Source: Massilia pinisoli
GTDB lineage: Bacteria; Pseudomonadota; Gammaproteobacteria; Burkholderiales; Burkholderiaceae_D
Assembly: GCF_024753285.1 (NCBI RefSeq)
Contig: NZ_JANUGW010000001.1
Coordinates: forward strand, 372,001 to 436,000
Direction of reading: 5' to 3'
DNA length: 64,000 bases
Both the position numbers and the translations under genes were made by a program. Under the pieces are notes generated by a model. That model did no database searches and was not told where the DNA came from. It was given only the letters and a program-made list of their open reading frames with translations. Positions 26,559 to 38,404 of this stretch are shown piece after piece. Positions within the stretch are counted from its first letter, which is position 1; each line of letters starts with the position of its first letter.

Positions 26559-29500
26559 TCATCCAACCCACTTCCTCGCATTCTGGAACATGCGCGCCCA
26601 CGGCGAATCCTCGCCCCAGCCATCCGGATGCCACGACATGGTGACGGTACGCGCGACCCGCTCCGCGTGCGGCATCATGACGGTGAAGCGGCCATCCGGC
26701 GTCGTGACGGCCGTGAGGCCTTCCGGCGAACCGTTCGGATTGAACGGATACACCTCGGTCGCAGCGCCGCGGTTGTCGATGTAGCGCAGCGCCTTCACGA
26801 CCTGCTTGACGTCGCCCGTCTGCGAGAAATCGGCGAAGCCTTCGCCGTGCGCGATCGCCAGCGGCGCGTGCGTGCCCGCGAGGTCCTGGAAGAAGATCGA
26901 CGGCGAATCCATCACCTCGACCATGCCGAAGCGTGCCTCGAACTGTTCCGACTTGTTGCGCGTGAACTTCGGCCATGCGTCGGCGCCCGGGATGATGGAC
27001 TTCAGGTTGCTCATCATCTGGCAGCCGTTGCACACGCCGAGGCCGAACGTGTCGCCGCGGCCGAAGAAGGCAGCGAACGCGGCCTTCAGCTCCGGGTTGA
27101 ACAGGATGGTCTTGGCCCAGCCTTCGCCGGCGCCCAGCACGTCACCGTACGAGAAGCCGCCCACTGCGATCAGGCCCTTATAGTCGTCCAGCTTGGCGCG
27201 GCCGGCGATCAGGTCGCTCATGTGCACGTCGACGGCGTTGAAGCCCGCCTGGTGCATCGCCCATGCCGTCTCGATGTGCGAGTTGACGCCCTGCTCGCGC
27301 AGGATCGCCACCGTGGGACGCGCACCCGTCGCGATGAATGGCGCCGCGACGTTGACGGTCGTGTCGTGCACGAGCTTGGGCGTGAAGCCCGGATCCTGCT
27401 CGTCCAGCAGGCGGTCGTATTCCTGGTCGACGCACGCCGGGTTGTCGCGCAGGCGCGCGATGCGCCAGCTCGTCTCGCTCCACAGGCGATGCAGTTCGCT
27501 GCGGCGCTTGTTGTAGATGACCTTCGTGTCGCGCGTGAATTCGACGACGCCGCGATCATTCACCTTGCCGATGATGTGGCTGCAGGCGCCCAGGTCGAAC
27601 GAACGGAGCACGTTCATCACATCCGACTTCTCGGACGTCTTGACCTGCACGACGGCGCCCAGCTCTTCGTTGAACAGCGCGCGCAAGGTGAGGTCGTTGC
27701 GGCGCTCGCCCACTTGCGACGCCCAGTTCTTGGCGTCGCCGTGGTCCGAGGCGTGCTCGCCTTCCATCGTCAGGATGTCGAGGTTGACGGAGACGCCGGC
27801 GCGGCCCGCGAAGGCCATCTCGCACAGCGTGGCATACAGGCCGCCGTCCGAACGGTCGTGGTAAGCCAACAGCTTGCCGTCGTTGTTCAGTTGCTGGATC
27901 GCGGCGAAGAACGCTTTCAGGTCGGCCGGGTTGTCGACGTCCGGCGTGTCGTTACCCAGCTGCTGCGTCACTTGCGCCAGCACCGAGGCGCCGAGGCGGT
28001 TCTTGCCGCGGCCAAGGTCGATGAGGATCAGCGACGTGTCGCCGAGGTCCGTGCGCAGTTGCGGCGTCAGGGTTTTACGGACGTCCGTGACGGGCGCGAA
28101 GCTCGACACGATCAGCGACACCGGAGACACGACGGCCTTGTTCTCGCCGTCTTCATTCCACGTCGTGCGCATCGACAGGGAGTCCTTGCCGACCGGGATC
28201 GACACGCCCAAGGCCGGGCACAGCTCCATGCCCACGGCCTTCACCGTGTCGAACAGCGCGGCGTCCTGGCCGGGCTGGCCGCACGCAGCCATCCAGTTGG
28301 CGGACAGCTTGATCGCAGAGATGTCGGCGATCGGTGCCGCGGCGATGTTCGTGATGGCCTCGCCGACGGCCATGCGGCCCGACGCGGCCGCGTCGATGAC
28401 GGCCACCGGCGTACGCTCGCCCATCGCCATCGCTTCGCCCTTGTAGCCTTCGAAGCTCAACGTGGTGACGGCGCAGTCGGCGACCGGCACCTGCCACGGG
28501 CCGACCATCTGGTCACGCACGCTCATGCCGCCAACGGTCCTGTCGCCGATCGTGATGAGGAACGATTTGTCGGCGACGGTCGGCAGCAGCAGCACGCGGC
28601 GCGCGACGTCTTCCAGGTCCAGGCCCGTCACGTCGACCGGCTTGAACTGGGCCTTCACGTGCTCGACGTTGCGGTGCATCTTCGGCGGTTTGCCGAGCAG
28701 GACGTCCATCGGCATGTCGACGGGAGAGGTATTCGTGATGGGGTCGATCAGGCGCAGCTGGCGCTCTTCGGTCGCGACGCCGACGGCGGCGAACGGACAG
28801 CGCTCGCGTTCGCAGATGGCGGCGAAGCGCGGCAGGTCGCCAGGTGCGATCGCGAGCACATAGCGCTCCTGCGACTCGTTGCTCCAGATTTCCTTCGGCG
28901 ACATGCCGCTTTCTTCCAGCGGCACCTTGCGCAGATCGAACGTGGCGCCGCGCTTGGCGTCGTTCGTGATTTCCGGGAACGCGTTCGAGATGCCGCCCGC
29001 GCCCACGTCGTGGATCGAGATGATCGGATTCTCCGCGCCCAGCTGCCAGCAGCTGTTGATGACTTCCTGCGCGCGGCGCTCCATCTCCGGGTTGCCGCGC
29101 TGGACCGAGTCGAAGTCCAGGTCGGCCGTGTTGGTACCCGTCGCCATCGACGACGCCGCGGCGCCGGCCATGCCGATGCGCATGCCCGGACCGCCCAGTT
29201 GCAGCAGCAGGCTGCCGACCGGGATGTCGTTCTTGTGGGTGTGGGCGGCGGAGATGTTGCCGATGCCGCCCGCGATCATGATCGGCTTGTGGTAGCCGTA
29301 CACGGTGTTCGCGCCGATGGCGGTCGCACCCACGTTCTGTTCGTAGACGCGGAAGTAGCCGCCCAGGTTCGGACGACCGAATTCATTGTTGAAGGCGGCG
29401 CCGCCCAGCGGGCCGTCGACCATGATCTGCAGCGGCGACGCGATGCGTTCCGGCTTGCCATAGACTTTGTCGGCACCCGCCTTGTCCGCCGAGTTCACGT

Positions 29501-30599
29501 TCGCGGCGTTTTCCCACGGCTGCACGGCATCCGGCAGGTACAGGTTCGACACGGTGAAGCCCGTGAGACCGGCCTTCGGCTTGGCGCCGCGGCCCGTCGC
29601 GCCCTCGTCGCGGATCTCGCCGCCGGCGCCCGTCGACGCGCCCGGGAACGGAGAAATCGCGGTCGGGTGATTGTGCGTCTCGACCTTCATCAGCGTGTGC
29701 GTCAACTCCGTGACGGGCGCGTACGCCTGGCTGCCGGCCTGCGGGAAGAAGCGCAGCGCGTCGGCGCCTTCCATGATCGCCGAGTTGTCGCTGTACGCGA
29801 CGATCGTGCCCTTCGGCTGCAGCTGGTGCGTGTTCTTGATCATCTGGAACAGGCTCTTGTCCTGCTTGACGCCGTCGATGGTCCACTCGGCGTTGAAGAT
29901 CTTGTGGCGGCAGTGCTCCGAGTTCGCCTGCGCGAACATCATCAGCTCGACGTCCGTCGGGTTGCGCTGCACGCGGGAGAACGCGTCGAACAGGTAGTCG
30001 ATCTCGTCCTCGGCCAATGCCAGACCCATCGTGGCATTCGCCTCGACGAGCGCCGCGCGGCCGCGGCCCAGCACGTCGATCTGCTCGAGCGGACGGCTTT
30101 CCAGGTCCGTAAACAGCGCTTGCGCCTGGTCGGCACTGCGCAGCACCGTTTCCGTCATGCGGTCGTGCAGCAGCGCGGCGACGGCCTGGATCTCGTTCTC
30201 CACCAGCTTCTTCGGCGCGCCGAAGCCCGTGCCGAGGATGCCGCTCTTGAGCACCACGGTGAACGCGACGCCGCGCTCGACGCGGTGGATGTGGGCCATG
30301 CCGCAGTTGTGCGCGATGTCGGTGGCTTTCGACGCCCACGGCGAGATCGTGCCCAGGCGCGGGATCACGAAGAATTCCTCGGTGACGCCCTCGTACTGCG
30401 TTTCCGGCACAGGCTCGCCATAGGTGAGCATGGCGCTCAAGCGCTCGGTGTCCTCCGTGGACAGCGGGGCGCTTGCATCGATGAAATGGTAGTAGCGTGC
30501 GGACACGGCGGCAATCGTCGGGGCGACGGCTTGCAGTTGCGCGAGGAGGCGTTGGCTACGGAAGGCAGAGAGGGCGTTGGAACCCGGCAGAATCAACAT
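26559..30599 (-). CDS. purL: Phosphoribosylformylglycinamidine synthase
   Basis: The large single-chain FGAM synthase (1346 aa) catalyses the fourth step of purine synthesis, FGAR + glutamine + ATP to FGAM. Seen: N-terminal PurS-like part, FGAM synthase domain with [32 protein letters not shown] and LPIGGLPG-type repeats such as GKDSLSM, and a C-terminal class I glutamine amidotransferase with the nucleophile Cys in [10 protein letters not shown]. The length matches the gamma/betaproteobacterial form. It is monocistronic. A TATAAT hexamer stands on the minus strand at 30650-30655, about 50 bases upstream, without a clear -35. Confidence 0.98.
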   Translation of the reverse strand: MLILPGSNALSAFRSQRLLAQLQAVAPTIAAVSARYYHFIDASAPLSTEDTERLSAMLTYGEPVPETQYEGVTEEFFVIPRLGTISPWASKATDIAHNCGMAHIHRVERGVAFTVVLKSGILGTGFGAPKKLVENEIQAVAALLHDRMTETVLRSADQAQALFTDLESRPLEQIDVLGRGRAALVEANATMGLALAEDEIDYLFDAFSRVQRNPTDVELMMFAQANSEHCRHKIFNAEWTIDGVKQDKSLFQMIKNTHQLQPKGTIVAYSDNSAIMEGADALRFFPQAGSQAYAPVTELTHTLMKVETHNHPTAISPFPGASTGAGGEIRDEGATGRGAKPKAGLTGFTVSNLYLPDAVQPWENAANVNSADKAGADKVYGKPERIASPLQIMVDGPLGGAAFNNEFGRPNLGGYFRVYEQNVGATAIGANTVYGYHKPIMIAGGIGNISAAHTHKNDIPVGSLLLQLGGPGMRIGMAGAAASSMATGTNTADLDFDSVQRGNPEMERRAQEVINSCWQLGAENPIISIHDVGAGGISNAFPEITNDAKRGATFDLRKVPLEESGMSPKEIWSNESQERYVLAIAPGDLPRFAAICERERCPFAAVGVATEERQLRLIDPITNTSPVDMPMDVLLGKPPKMHRNVEHVKAQFKPVDVTGLDLEDVARRVLLLPTVADKSFLITIGDRTVGGMSVRDQMVGPWQVPVADCAVTTLSFEGYKGEAMAMGERTPVAVIDAAASGRMAVGEAITNIAAAPIADISAIKLSANWMAACGQPGQDAALFDTVKAVGMELCPALGVSIPVGKDSLSMRTTWNEDGENKAVVSPVSLIVSSFAPVTDVRKTLTPQLRTDLGDTSLILIDLGRGKNRLGASVLAQVTQQLGNDTPDVDNPADLKAFFAAIQQLNNDGKLLAYHDRSDGGLYATLCEMAFAGRAGVSVNLDILTMEGEHASDHGDAKNWASQVGERRNDLTLRALFNEELGAVVQVKTSEKSDVMNVLRSFDLGACSHIIGKVNDRGVVEFTRDTKVIYNKRRSELHRLWSETSWRIARLRDNPACVDQEYDRLLDEQDPGFTPKLVHDTTVNVAAPFIATGARPTVAILREQGVNSHIETAWAMHQAGFNAVDVHMSDLIAGRAKLDDYKGLIAVGGFSYGDVLGAGEGWAKTILFNPELKAAFAAFFGRGDTFGLGVCNGCQMMSNLKSIIPGADAWPKFTRNKSEQFEARFGMVEVMDSPSIFFQDLAGTHAPLAIAHGEGFADFSQTGDVKQVVKALRYIDNRGAATEVYPFNPNGSPEGLTAVTTPDGRFTVMMPHAERVARTVTMSWHPDGWGEDSPWARMFQNARKWVG

Positions 30600-30780
30600 G
30601 GCTTGGAAGTCGGTTGATGCAGCGTGGCTGCGGGTGAAAGAAGCCCGCTATTATACAGCGTCGGCACCCTCTCCGTCGGGCGCAGGCGACGCTTGGCACG
30701 CGAAAAGTTGCCGACGTGGCAGCTTACCGGTATCGTAGTGTGAAAAAACCCTTCGCGCGGCCCGACGGATAACGACACGC

Positions 30781-32448
30781 ATGCCAGAAAACAGCCCATC
30801 CAGCCAGCCGGCCACCCCGCTGAACGCCCAGTTGAGCGTCCTCATCGTCGACCCGAACCCCGGCCTGCGCGCGAACTTGCAGAACATGCTCAACCAGTCG
30901 GGCGTGACGCGCATCGAATCGGCCGTGAACGCGAGCACGGCGATCAAGGCGCTCGGCCGCAAGTCGTTCGACGTGATTCTGTGCGAGTACGAACTGGGCA
31001 GCGGCACGACGAGCAACGAGGGCCAGGACGGCCAGCAACTGCTCGAAGACCTGCGCCACCACCGCATCATCCCGCCGTGGGCCATCTTCATCATGCTGAC
31101 GGCGGAAGGCGCGTACGGCAAAGTGGTCAGCGCGGCCGAACTTACACCCACCGACTACATCCTCAAGCCGTTCACGGCGCAGGTGCTGCACGAGCGCATC
31201 CAGAAGGCCGTCGCCCGCCGCACCGCCCTGCTTCCGGTCTACCAGCTGATCGCCCAGGGCCGCGCGCGCGAGGCGATCGACGCGGCGATCGAGTCCGCGC
31301 GCACGCGGCCCGCGTACGCGCTCGACTTCGCCCGGCTGCGCGCCGAACTGCACACCTCGCTGAAGGAGCACGAGCTGGCGGAGACCGTGTACGGCGACGT
31401 CCTCGCCATGAAACCGGTGGGCTGGGCGCGGCTGGGCCTCGCGCGCGCCATCGCCGCGCAGGGCCGCACGCTCGATGCCATCCCACTGCTGGAGCAGCTC
31501 GTCGCCGACAATCCGCGCCTGATGGCTGCCTACGACCTGCTCGCGCGCTGCCAGCAGGAACGAGGCGACGCCGCCCTGGCCAAGAAGACGCTGGAAGACG
31601 CCGTCGCCATTTCGCCATACGTCGTGCGTCGCCTGCGCCGGCTGGGCGAGGTCGCGCTGGAGGCAGGCGACACGGACGGCGCCGAGAAATCGTTCCGCCA
31701 GGTCGTCACCCGCTCGCGCTTTTCGGAGTTCCGCAATCCCGAAGACCACGTGAATCTCGTGCGCGCGCTCGTCGGCAAGGGCGATCCGGCCGGTGCGTCG
31801 ACCGTCATCCGCGACCTCGAACGGTCGCTGCGCGGCACGCCTGCGGCCGATGCGTGCAAGGCGATCTCCGTCGCGCTGCTGCACGACGCGGCGGGCAATG
31901 GCGCCGCCGCCGTCAAGGAACTCAAGACCGCCGTCGACGCCGTGCGCGCGGGCGACCCACTGTCGCCGAACATGCGCGTGGGGCTGGCGCAAAGCTGCCT
32001 CGCGCACCGCATGGACGACGAGGCGTCGGAAATGATGCTGGGCGCGCTGAACGGCGGCGACGATGCGCTGTCGGCGCAGCAGGCGCTGAACGTGTTCGTC
32101 AAGGCGGGCCGGCCGGACCTCGCGGACGGCATGGGCAAGCAATTGCGAGCGCAGGCGCAGATCCTGCTCGGCGTGGCGGACGAAAAACGGAATATGGGCG
32201 ACGTGCGCGGTGCCGTCCAGACCTTGCTGGAAGCGCTGCACATGGCGCCGAACAACCTGCAGGTGATGATCGCCGTCGTCGGCGGCGTCCTCCGCCAGGT
32301 CATGGAGATGGGCTGGGACCACCCGCTCGCCGCGCTCGCGCAGGAGCAGCTGGAACACATCCGCGCCCTCGACGCCGCACACCCCCGCCTCGCCGCCCTC
32401 GACGCGGAGATGGCGGCGGCGAAGCGCAAATACGGTATCTCGGGCTGA
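30781..32448 (+). CDS. Response-regulator-like protein: receiver domain plus TPR region
   Basis: The 555-residue protein has an N-terminal receiver domain (about 18-145) and a long helical TPR-type region (about 150-540, repeats such as LGLARAIAAQGRTLDAIPLL). At the phosphoacceptor position it has Glu69 in DVILCEYELG instead of Asp, while Thr107 and Lys129 (DYILKPF) are kept. Only one of the usual N-terminal acidic pair is present (VLIVDPNP). Glu can mimic phosphorylated Asp, so the domain may be constitutively on or used for protein contacts. No histidine kinase is nearby. It diverges from purL and its output is unknown. Confidence 0.85.
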   Translation: MPENSPSSQPATPLNAQLSVLIVDPNPGLRANLQNMLNQSGVTRIESAVNASTAIKALGRKSFDVILCEYELGSGTTSNEGQDGQQLLEDLRHHRIIPPWAIFIMLTAEGAYGKVVSAAELTPTDYILKPFTAQVLHERIQKAVARRTALLPVYQLIAQGRAREAIDAAIESARTRPAYALDFARLRAELHTSLKEHELAETVYGDVLAMKPVGWARLGLARAIAAQGRTLDAIPLLEQLVADNPRLMAAYDLLARCQQERGDAALAKKTLEDAVAISPYVVRRLRRLGEVALEAGDTDGAEKSFRQVVTRSRFSEFRNPEDHVNLVRALVGKGDPAGASTVIRDLERSLRGTPAADACKAISVALLHDAAGNGAAAVKELKTAVDAVRAGDPLSPNMRVGLAQSCLAHRMDDEASEMMLGALNGGDDALSAQQALNVFVKAGRPDLADGMGKQLRAQAQILLGVADEKRNMGDVRGAVQTLLEALHMAPNNLQVMIAVVGGVLRQVMEMGWDHPLAALAQEQLEHIRALDAAHPRLAALDAEMAAAKRKYGISG

Positions 32449-32455
32449 CGCGCCG

Positions 32456-34588
32456 TCAGCGCGGCCGCGAATACATCGGCGCCTGTCCCGGCAATGGCGC
32501 CGTCGGTGGCGGCAGCGCGCCGTCGACGCGGTTCACGACGACATCCCGGTAGTACGGCATGCTGAGGCCGGATTGCGCCGGGCCGGCCAGCAAGCCCGCC
32601 ATGCCTTTGCCGTACAGGGCATCCGTCGCCTCGACGACCGGCTTGCCGTCGACGTAGCCGCGGAGGCTCGTGCCGCTGAACCGCAGCTTCAACGTATGCC
32701 AGCCGTCGGCGGCCGGGCCGAGTGCCGCCCGCGCCAGCACTTTTTCTCCACCCTCCGCCGCATCGTTCGCGGCCTTGATCAGCGCATGCTGCTCGGCGTC
32801 GCCGACGAGGGCCTTCTTGTCCACCTTGCCCCGCACGACGACGAGGCGCACGTCGCCCTTGCCGTCCAATTCCAGGTAGTAGCCTTTCGGGATCGCGCCG
32901 TAGCCGCTGCCGACGTCGTTGATCCGCCCCATCACGGCCGCCGCCTCGTCTGGGCGCATCCTCACGTCCGCGCTGACTTCGTAATCCGTCCAGCCGTCGT
33001 CACCGAGGATCGTGTACGGTTTCCAGTCCGGCGCCCACGAATGCGGCCGCACCGGCACGCTCTGGTGCAGACACGTATGACCGCCCTCCGGACACGGCGC
33101 CAGCTCGAACGCACCCTCGATGTCGGCGAAGTAGCGCGGCAGATAGCCCCATGCGCGGCCGTCGCCGTAGCGTTCGAACGTCTCGCGGTAGGGGAAGGGG
33201 AAGGCCTGCTGCGGCGCCACGTTCGCAAAACTTCCCTTTTGCTGGCCGCGCGTCGTCGTCAGCGAATAGATCGCGTCCGGGTCGACGGTCAGCGCCACCG
33301 CGCCGCCCTTCGGATGCAGGTCAGCGACATGCACGAACTGCGCGTGCGCATCGCTGCGCCACACGGCCACGTCGCCTTTCGCGAGACCGGCGCCGACGGC
33401 CACGCGCAGCGTCTGCGGCGTGCTCGCGTGGCGGGTCTCGACGATCACGCTGTAGTCCCGGCCGGGCGACTTCAGCGCCACATAGCTGCCGCCGGCCGCG
33501 AGCGAGCCGCTGCCGTGCGGCAGATAGGTCCAGCCGGCCGCCGTGAACTGGCCGTAGTGCGCATACGCCCACAGCTGGGGGTTGATCTCGTAATGGCCGC
33601 TCCACGGCCAGTTCGCGCGGATCGCGGCCTCCTTCACACCGGAATACGGTTCGAGCGTGTACAGGCCCGCGATGCCGTACCAGTCGACGATCTTCGTCAC
33701 GCCGCTGTCGATCCAGTTGCGGTTGAACGCCTGGACGATGCCCAGCGCGCCGTCGAAGCCGGCCACGTAGACGTGCTGCTCGGTGTTCCAGATCGGCTTG
33801 TCCATGGCGGCCGCCGCCTCGCGCACCCACGTGGGAACGATCGATTCCGGCGCGTTCACGTGGGCGCTGATGATGTCGATCGACTTGCGCAGGTCGGCAT
33901 CCTTCGGCAGGTCCTTGACGAAGTCGAATTTGGAATCGTCGGGCCAGTTGTCGAAGCTGTGCAATTTGACCTTCGCGAAGCCGCCGGCGTCCAGGCGGGC
34001 GCGCAGCGTTTTCGCGAAATCGTAGCTGACGCCGCGTTCGTTGCGGCTGCCGATCGCGTCGAGCTCGAGGCCGTACACGTCGCGCAAGCCCTTCAGCCAG
34101 CTGACGTAGTAGTCGGCGCCGTCGGGCGAAAAGAAGTCGTGGCTGCCGCCGCTGTCGCCGATCCAGCCGGGTGCGCTCCACGCGGCGGCGTCCAGGGTCA
34201 ACGCCGGATTGCGCCTCTTCGCTTCGCGCAGCACCCACCACGTGTAGCCGCGGCCGTAGTTCACATCGGCCCGCGTGTGGCGGTGACTGGGCATCGAACC
34301 CTGCGTGGAATTGCCGTCGCCGGGGATTTCGACGATCAGGGCGCTGACGGACGCGCCGAACTTCAGCTTGTACATCAGGTCGAGGATCTGGCTGCGCTGC
34401 GGCTCCGGATAATCCTTCAGCAGCACCGACGTCGCGCCGCCGCCGTCCACGACGCCGATGCCGTCGAAGCGCGTGCCCGGCGTCCGGGCATCCAGCGCGA
34501 TGGTTTGCACGTCGCGTTGCGGCGCAGCGAACGCGGGCAGCGCTGCGCACAGCGCCCAGTACAGCAGCAGGTGTTTTGGTGTGGTCAT
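32456..34588 (-). CDS. Secreted GH59 beta-galactosidase (galactocerebrosidase-like)
   Basis: The 710-residue protein follows animal GALC closely: FDGIGVVDGGGATSVLLKDY, YPEPQRSQILDLMYKLKFGAS, GDGNSTQGSMPSHRH, RGYTWWVLREAKRRNP, WSAPGWIGD and PWSGHYEINPQLWAYAHYGQF. GALC removes galactose from galactosylceramide. Candidate catalytic residues are E184 (GSRNERG) as acid/base and E270 (WNTEQH) as nucleophile, close to human 182 and 258. A signal peptide covers about residues 1-21, and the C-terminal 220 residues form a lectin/LamG-like domain as in GALC. Start 34588 follows AAGGA; the frame opens at 34609. The natural substrate in a bacterium is unknown. Confidence 0.88.
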   Translation of the reverse strand: MTTPKHLLLYWALCAALPAFAAPQRDVQTIALDARTPGTRFDGIGVVDGGGATSVLLKDYPEPQRSQILDLMYKLKFGASVSALIVEIPGDGNSTQGSMPSHRHTRADVNYGRGYTWWVLREAKRRNPALTLDAAAWSAPGWIGDSGGSHDFFSPDGADYYVSWLKGLRDVYGLELDAIGSRNERGVSYDFAKTLRARLDAGGFAKVKLHSFDNWPDDSKFDFVKDLPKDADLRKSIDIISAHVNAPESIVPTWVREAAAAMDKPIWNTEQHVYVAGFDGALGIVQAFNRNWIDSGVTKIVDWYGIAGLYTLEPYSGVKEAAIRANWPWSGHYEINPQLWAYAHYGQFTAAGWTYLPHGSGSLAAGGSYVALKSPGRDYSVIVETRHASTPQTLRVAVGAGLAKGDVAVWRSDAHAQFVHVADLHPKGGAVALTVDPDAIYSLTTTRGQQKGSFANVAPQQAFPFPYRETFERYGDGRAWGYLPRYFADIEGAFELAPCPEGGHTCLHQSVPVRPHSWAPDWKPYTILGDDGWTDYEVSADVRMRPDEAAAVMGRINDVGSGYGAIPKGYYLELDGKGDVRLVVVRGKVDKKALVGDAEQHALIKAANDAAEGGEKVLARAALGPAADGWHTLKLRFSGTSLRGYVDGKPVVEATDALYGKGMAGLLAGPAQSGLSMPYYRDVVVNRVDGALPPPTAPLPGQAPMYSRPR

Positions 34589-34701
34589 GAACGATTTCCT
34601 TGCCGGCACGCGCCGGCACGAGAGTATGGGACGCGGCTCACGAACGGAAAACTGCCGATTTCATATAGCCGCCGGCGAAAAACGTATAGCGGCTGCGTGC
34701 G

Positions 34702-37700
34702 TCACGCGGCGCCGTACCCACCGCCGCCCGGCGTCTCGATGACGAACTGGTCGCCGGCACCCATCTCGGTCTTGCCGATGTGGCCCAGTTCCTCGATCCG
34801 CCCGTCGGCCCGCACGACGAGGTTGCGCCCCCGTGCGCCCGGCGCGCCGCCAGCCATGCCGAACGGCGCGTGCACGCGGTTGTTGGACAGGATGGCCGCG
34901 GTCATCGGCTCGAGAAAGCGGATGCGCCGTACGCCGCCGTTGCCGCCGTGCCAGCGGCCCGCACCGCCCGAACCGTCCCGGATCGCGTAGCTCTCCAGCC
35001 GCACGGGGAAGCGGAACTCCAGGATTTCCGGATCCGTCAGGCGCGAGTTCGTCATATTCGTCTGCACGACGTCCGTACCGTCGAATCCCGGTCCAGCGCC
35101 GGAGCCGCCGGAGATGGTCTCGTAATACTGGTAACCCGCGTTCCCGAACGTGAAGTTGTTCATCGTGCCCTGCGCGGCCGCCATCGCCTTCAATGCGCCG
35201 TACAGCGCGTTCGTGATGCACGTCGAGGTCTCGACGTTGCCCGACACGACGGCGGCCGGATAGTGCGGGTTGAGCATGGAGCCCGGCGGGATGATCACCT
35301 TCAGCGGCTTCAGGCAGCCGGCGTTCAGGGGGATGGCGTCGTCGACGAGCGTGCGGAACACGTACAGCACGGCCGCCACGCATACCGCGGACGGCGCGTT
35401 GAAATTGTTCGGCAGCTGGTTGGACGTGCCCGTAAAATCGATCTCCGCGCTGCGCGCTTGCCGGTCGACGCGGATCGCGACCTCGATGCGCGCACCGTTA
35501 TCGAGTTCATTGACGAAGTGCCCGTCGGACAGCGCCGTGATGACGCGGCGTACGGCTTCTTCCGCATTGTCCTGCACGTACCCCATGTACGCGCGCACGA
35601 CGTCCAATCCAAAATGCGCGACCATCTTGCGCAGCTCGTCGACACCCTTCTGGTTCGCCGCGACCTGCGCGCGCAGGTCCGCCATGTTCTGGTCAGGGTT
35701 GCGCGCGGGCCAGCGCGCGCCCGCGAGCAGCGCGCGCATCTCCGCTTCGCGCAGGACGCCGTCCGCGCCGTCGACCAGCTTGACGTTGTCGATCAGGACG
35801 CCCTCTTCGTCGATGTGCGCGGAATCCGGCGGCATCGAGCCCGGCGTCGTACCGCCGATGTCCGCATGGTGGCCGCGCGAGCCGACATAGAACAGGATCG
35901 TGTCGCCCGCCTCGTCGAACACGGGCGAGATCACGGTGACGTCCGGCAGGTGCGTGCCGCCGTTGTACGGGTCGTTCAGCACGTACACGTCGCCCGGCTT
36001 CATCGTGCCGGCATTGCGGCGCATGACGGTCTTGATGCTTTCGCCCATCGACCCGAGGTGCACGGGCATGTGCGGTGCGTTCGCGACGAGGTTGCCATCG
36101 GCGTCGAAGATGGCACAGGAAAAGTCCAGGCGCTCCTTGATGTTGACGGAGTATGCCGTGTTCTGCAGCCGTAGGCCCATTTGCTCGGCGATCGACATGA
36201 ACAGGTTGTTGAAGATCTCCAGCATCACGGGATCGACCGACGTGCCGATCGCATGCGCGCGCGCGAGCGCCTGCACGCGGCGCAGCACGAGGTGGGCGTA
36301 GGCCGTGACCTCGGCGCGCCAACCCGCCTCCACCACCGTCGTCGCATTCGCTTCCGCGATGATGGCCGGCCCGTCGATGACGTCGCCCGGCCCGATGTCG
36401 CCGCGGCGGTACACACCGGTGTCGCGCCACGCGCCGTCGGCATACATCTGCACGGATTCGAACACGGGCGGGGCGCCGTCGCGCGGTGCCGCGGACACCG
36501 GCTGCTCGGGCGGCGCGTCGGACGCGCCCAGCGCTTCCACGGACACGGCTTCCACGACGAGCGCCCTGCCCGGCATGAGGAACGAGAACCGCCGGCGATA
36601 GGCCGCCTCGAACTGCGCCCGCAGCGCCGCGCGGTCGCCGTCCATCACGACGATGGCGGAATCCGTGCCCTCGTAGCGCAGGTGCACGCGGCGCAGCACG
36701 CCGATGCGTTCCGGCGTGACGCCCTGCGCCAGCAGGTCGGCGCGCGCGGCAGCGGCCAGCCCATCCAGGTCGGCCGCGAGGACGTCGGCGCCGATGTCGT
36801 CCAGCCGGCGCTCGACGGCACGCTCGCGCAGCGCGCCCTGGTCCGCGAGGCCCATGCCGTACGCGGACAGCACGCCCGCCAGCGCGTGGATGAACACGGT
36901 CTTCATGCCCAGCGCGTCCGCGACGAGGCAGGCGTGCTGGCCACCCGCGCCGCCGAAGCTCGTCAGCGCATAGTCGGTCACGTCGTGGCCGCGCTGCACG
37001 GAGATCTGCTTGATCGCGTTCGCCATATTGCCCACGGCGATGCGGATGAAGCCTTCCGCCATCGCTTCCGGCGCGGGCCGCGTCCCGGTCGCGCGCTCGA
37101 CGTCGTCGGCCATCTCCGCGAAGCGCGCACGGACGGCGCCGGCGTCCAGGGGCGCGTTCCCGTCCGGACCGAACAGCTGCGGGAAGTGCTGCGGCTGGAT
37201 CTTGCCGAGCATGACGTTGCAGTCGGTGACGGCCAGCGGCCCGCCGCGGCGGTAGCTGGCCGGTCCCGGATTCGCGCCGGCGCTGTCGGGCCCCACGCGA
37301 TAGCGGCTGCCGTCGAAGTGCAGGACCGAGCCGCCGCCTGCCGCCACCGTGTGGATGCTCATCATGGGCGCGCGCATGCGTACGCCCGCGACCTGCGTCT
37401 CGAACACGCGCTCGAACTCGCCCGCGTAGTGCGACACGTCCGTCGACGTGCCGCCCATGTCGAAGCCGATGATCCGGTCGAACCCGGCGAGGCGGCTCGC
37501 ACGCACCATGCCGACGATACCGCCGGCCGGGCCCGACAGGATGCTATCCTTGCCCTGGAACGCGCGGGCGTCCGTCAGGCCGCCGCTGGATTGCATGAAC
37601 TGCAGGTTCACACCGGGCAGCTCCTGCGCGACCTGGTCGACGTAGCGGCGCAGGATCGGCGACAGATAGGCGTCGACGACCGTCGTATCGCCGCGCGCGA

Positions 37701-38301
37701 CGAGCTTCATCAAGGGGCTGACCTCGTGGGATACGGACACCTGCGTAAAACCGATGGCGCGGGCGATGCGCGCCACCGTATCCTCGTGCGCGTGGTACCG
37801 ATAGCCGTGCATGAACACGATCGCCAATGCCCGGATGCCGGCATCGTACGCGGCCTGCAGGTCGCGCGCGGCGGCCGCCTCGTCGAGCGGCACGACAATG
37901 TCGCCGTGCGCGCCGATGCGCTCGTCGATCTCGACGACGCGGCCGTACAGCAGCTCCGGCAGCACGATGTGGCGGTCGAACAGGCGGGGACGGTTCTGGT
38001 AGGCGATGCGCAAGGCGTCACGGAAACCTTTGGTGATCGCGAGCACGGTCGGCTCACCCTTGCGCTCGAGCAGCGCGTTGGTGGCGACCGTCGTGCCCAT
38101 CTTGACGGCCTCGACCTGCCCAGCAGGCACGGGCGCGCCCGGCCCGAGGCCGAGCAGGTGCCGGATGCCCGCGACGGCCGCGTCACGGTACTGTTCCGGA
38201 TTGTCCGACAGCAGCTTGTACGTGACGAGAGTGCCGTCGGGGCGGCGCCCCACGATGTCGGTGAACGTGCCGCCGCGGTCGATCCAGAACTGCCAATCCA
38301 T
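34702..38301 (-). CDS. 5-oxoprolinase/hydantoinase, fused HyuA-HyuB
   Basis: A 1199-residue fusion of an ATP-binding HyuA half and a HyuB half, the arrangement of eukaryotic-type 5-oxoprolinase (OPLAH), which opens 5-oxoproline to glutamate using ATP. Seen: [19 protein letters not shown] at the N-terminus, [14 protein letters not shown] near residue 300, [18 protein letters not shown] near 470, and the HyuB half from about residue 685 ([41 protein letters not shown] at the end). ATG 38301 with GAGG upstream is chosen; the open frame to 38412 overlaps nothing known but is not family-like. Hydantoinase activity is an alternative. Confidence 0.92.
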   Translation of the reverse strand: MDWQFWIDRGGTFTDIVGRRPDGTLVTYKLLSDNPEQYRDAAVAGIRHLLGLGPGAPVPAGQVEAVKMGTTVATNALLERKGEPTVLAITKGFRDALRIAYQNRPRLFDRHIVLPELLYGRVVEIDERIGAHGDIVVPLDEAAAARDLQAAYDAGIRALAIVFMHGYRYHAHEDTVARIARAIGFTQVSVSHEVSPLMKLVARGDTTVVDAYLSPILRRYVDQVAQELPGVNLQFMQSSGGLTDARAFQGKDSILSGPAGGIVGMVRASRLAGFDRIIGFDMGGTSTDVSHYAGEFERVFETQVAGVRMRAPMMSIHTVAAGGGSVLHFDGSRYRVGPDSAGANPGPASYRRGGPLAVTDCNVMLGKIQPQHFPQLFGPDGNAPLDAGAVRARFAEMADDVERATGTRPAPEAMAEGFIRIAVGNMANAIKQISVQRGHDVTDYALTSFGGAGGQHACLVADALGMKTVFIHALAGVLSAYGMGLADQGALRERAVERRLDDIGADVLAADLDGLAAAARADLLAQGVTPERIGVLRRVHLRYEGTDSAIVVMDGDRAALRAQFEAAYRRRFSFLMPGRALVVEAVSVEALGASDAPPEQPVSAAPRDGAPPVFESVQMYADGAWRDTGVYRRGDIGPGDVIDGPAIIAEANATTVVEAGWRAEVTAYAHLVLRRVQALARAHAIGTSVDPVMLEIFNNLFMSIAEQMGLRLQNTAYSVNIKERLDFSCAIFDADGNLVANAPHMPVHLGSMGESIKTVMRRNAGTMKPGDVYVLNDPYNGGTHLPDVTVISPVFDEAGDTILFYVGSRGHHADIGGTTPGSMPPDSAHIDEEGVLIDNVKLVDGADGVLREAEMRALLAGARWPARNPDQNMADLRAQVAANQKGVDELRKMVAHFGLDVVRAYMGYVQDNAEEAVRRVITALSDGHFVNELDNGARIEVAIRVDRQARSAEIDFTGTSNQLPNNFNAPSAVCVAAVLYVFRTLVDDAIPLNAGCLKPLKVIIPPGSMLNPHYPAAVVSGNVETSTCITNALYGALKAMAAAQGTMNNFTFGNAGYQYYETISGGSGAGPGFDGTDVVQTNMTNSRLTDPEILEFRFPVRLESYAIRDGSGGAGRWHGGNGGVRRIRFLEPMTAAILSNNRVHAPFGMAGGAPGARGRNLVVRADGRIEELGHIGKTEMGAGDQFVIETPGGGGYGAA

Positions 38302-38404
38302 CGTAAATCCTCGTCGTGTCAAGCCAGCGGCTATTGTAGTCGCGCGTCGTGCCGATTTTGGCGAAAATGCACGCTTGCGCACTTCCGTGCTTTTTGGAGC
38401 CACC

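Noticed and set aside
26535..30617. Plus-strand open frame of 1360 codons
   Set aside because: Antisense to purL over its full length; no recognisable domain, only Arg/Val/Asp-rich sequence.
34604..34622. Repeated GCCGGCACG before the GH59 gene
   Set aside because: Short, GC-rich and next to an alternative start; not distinguishable from composition.
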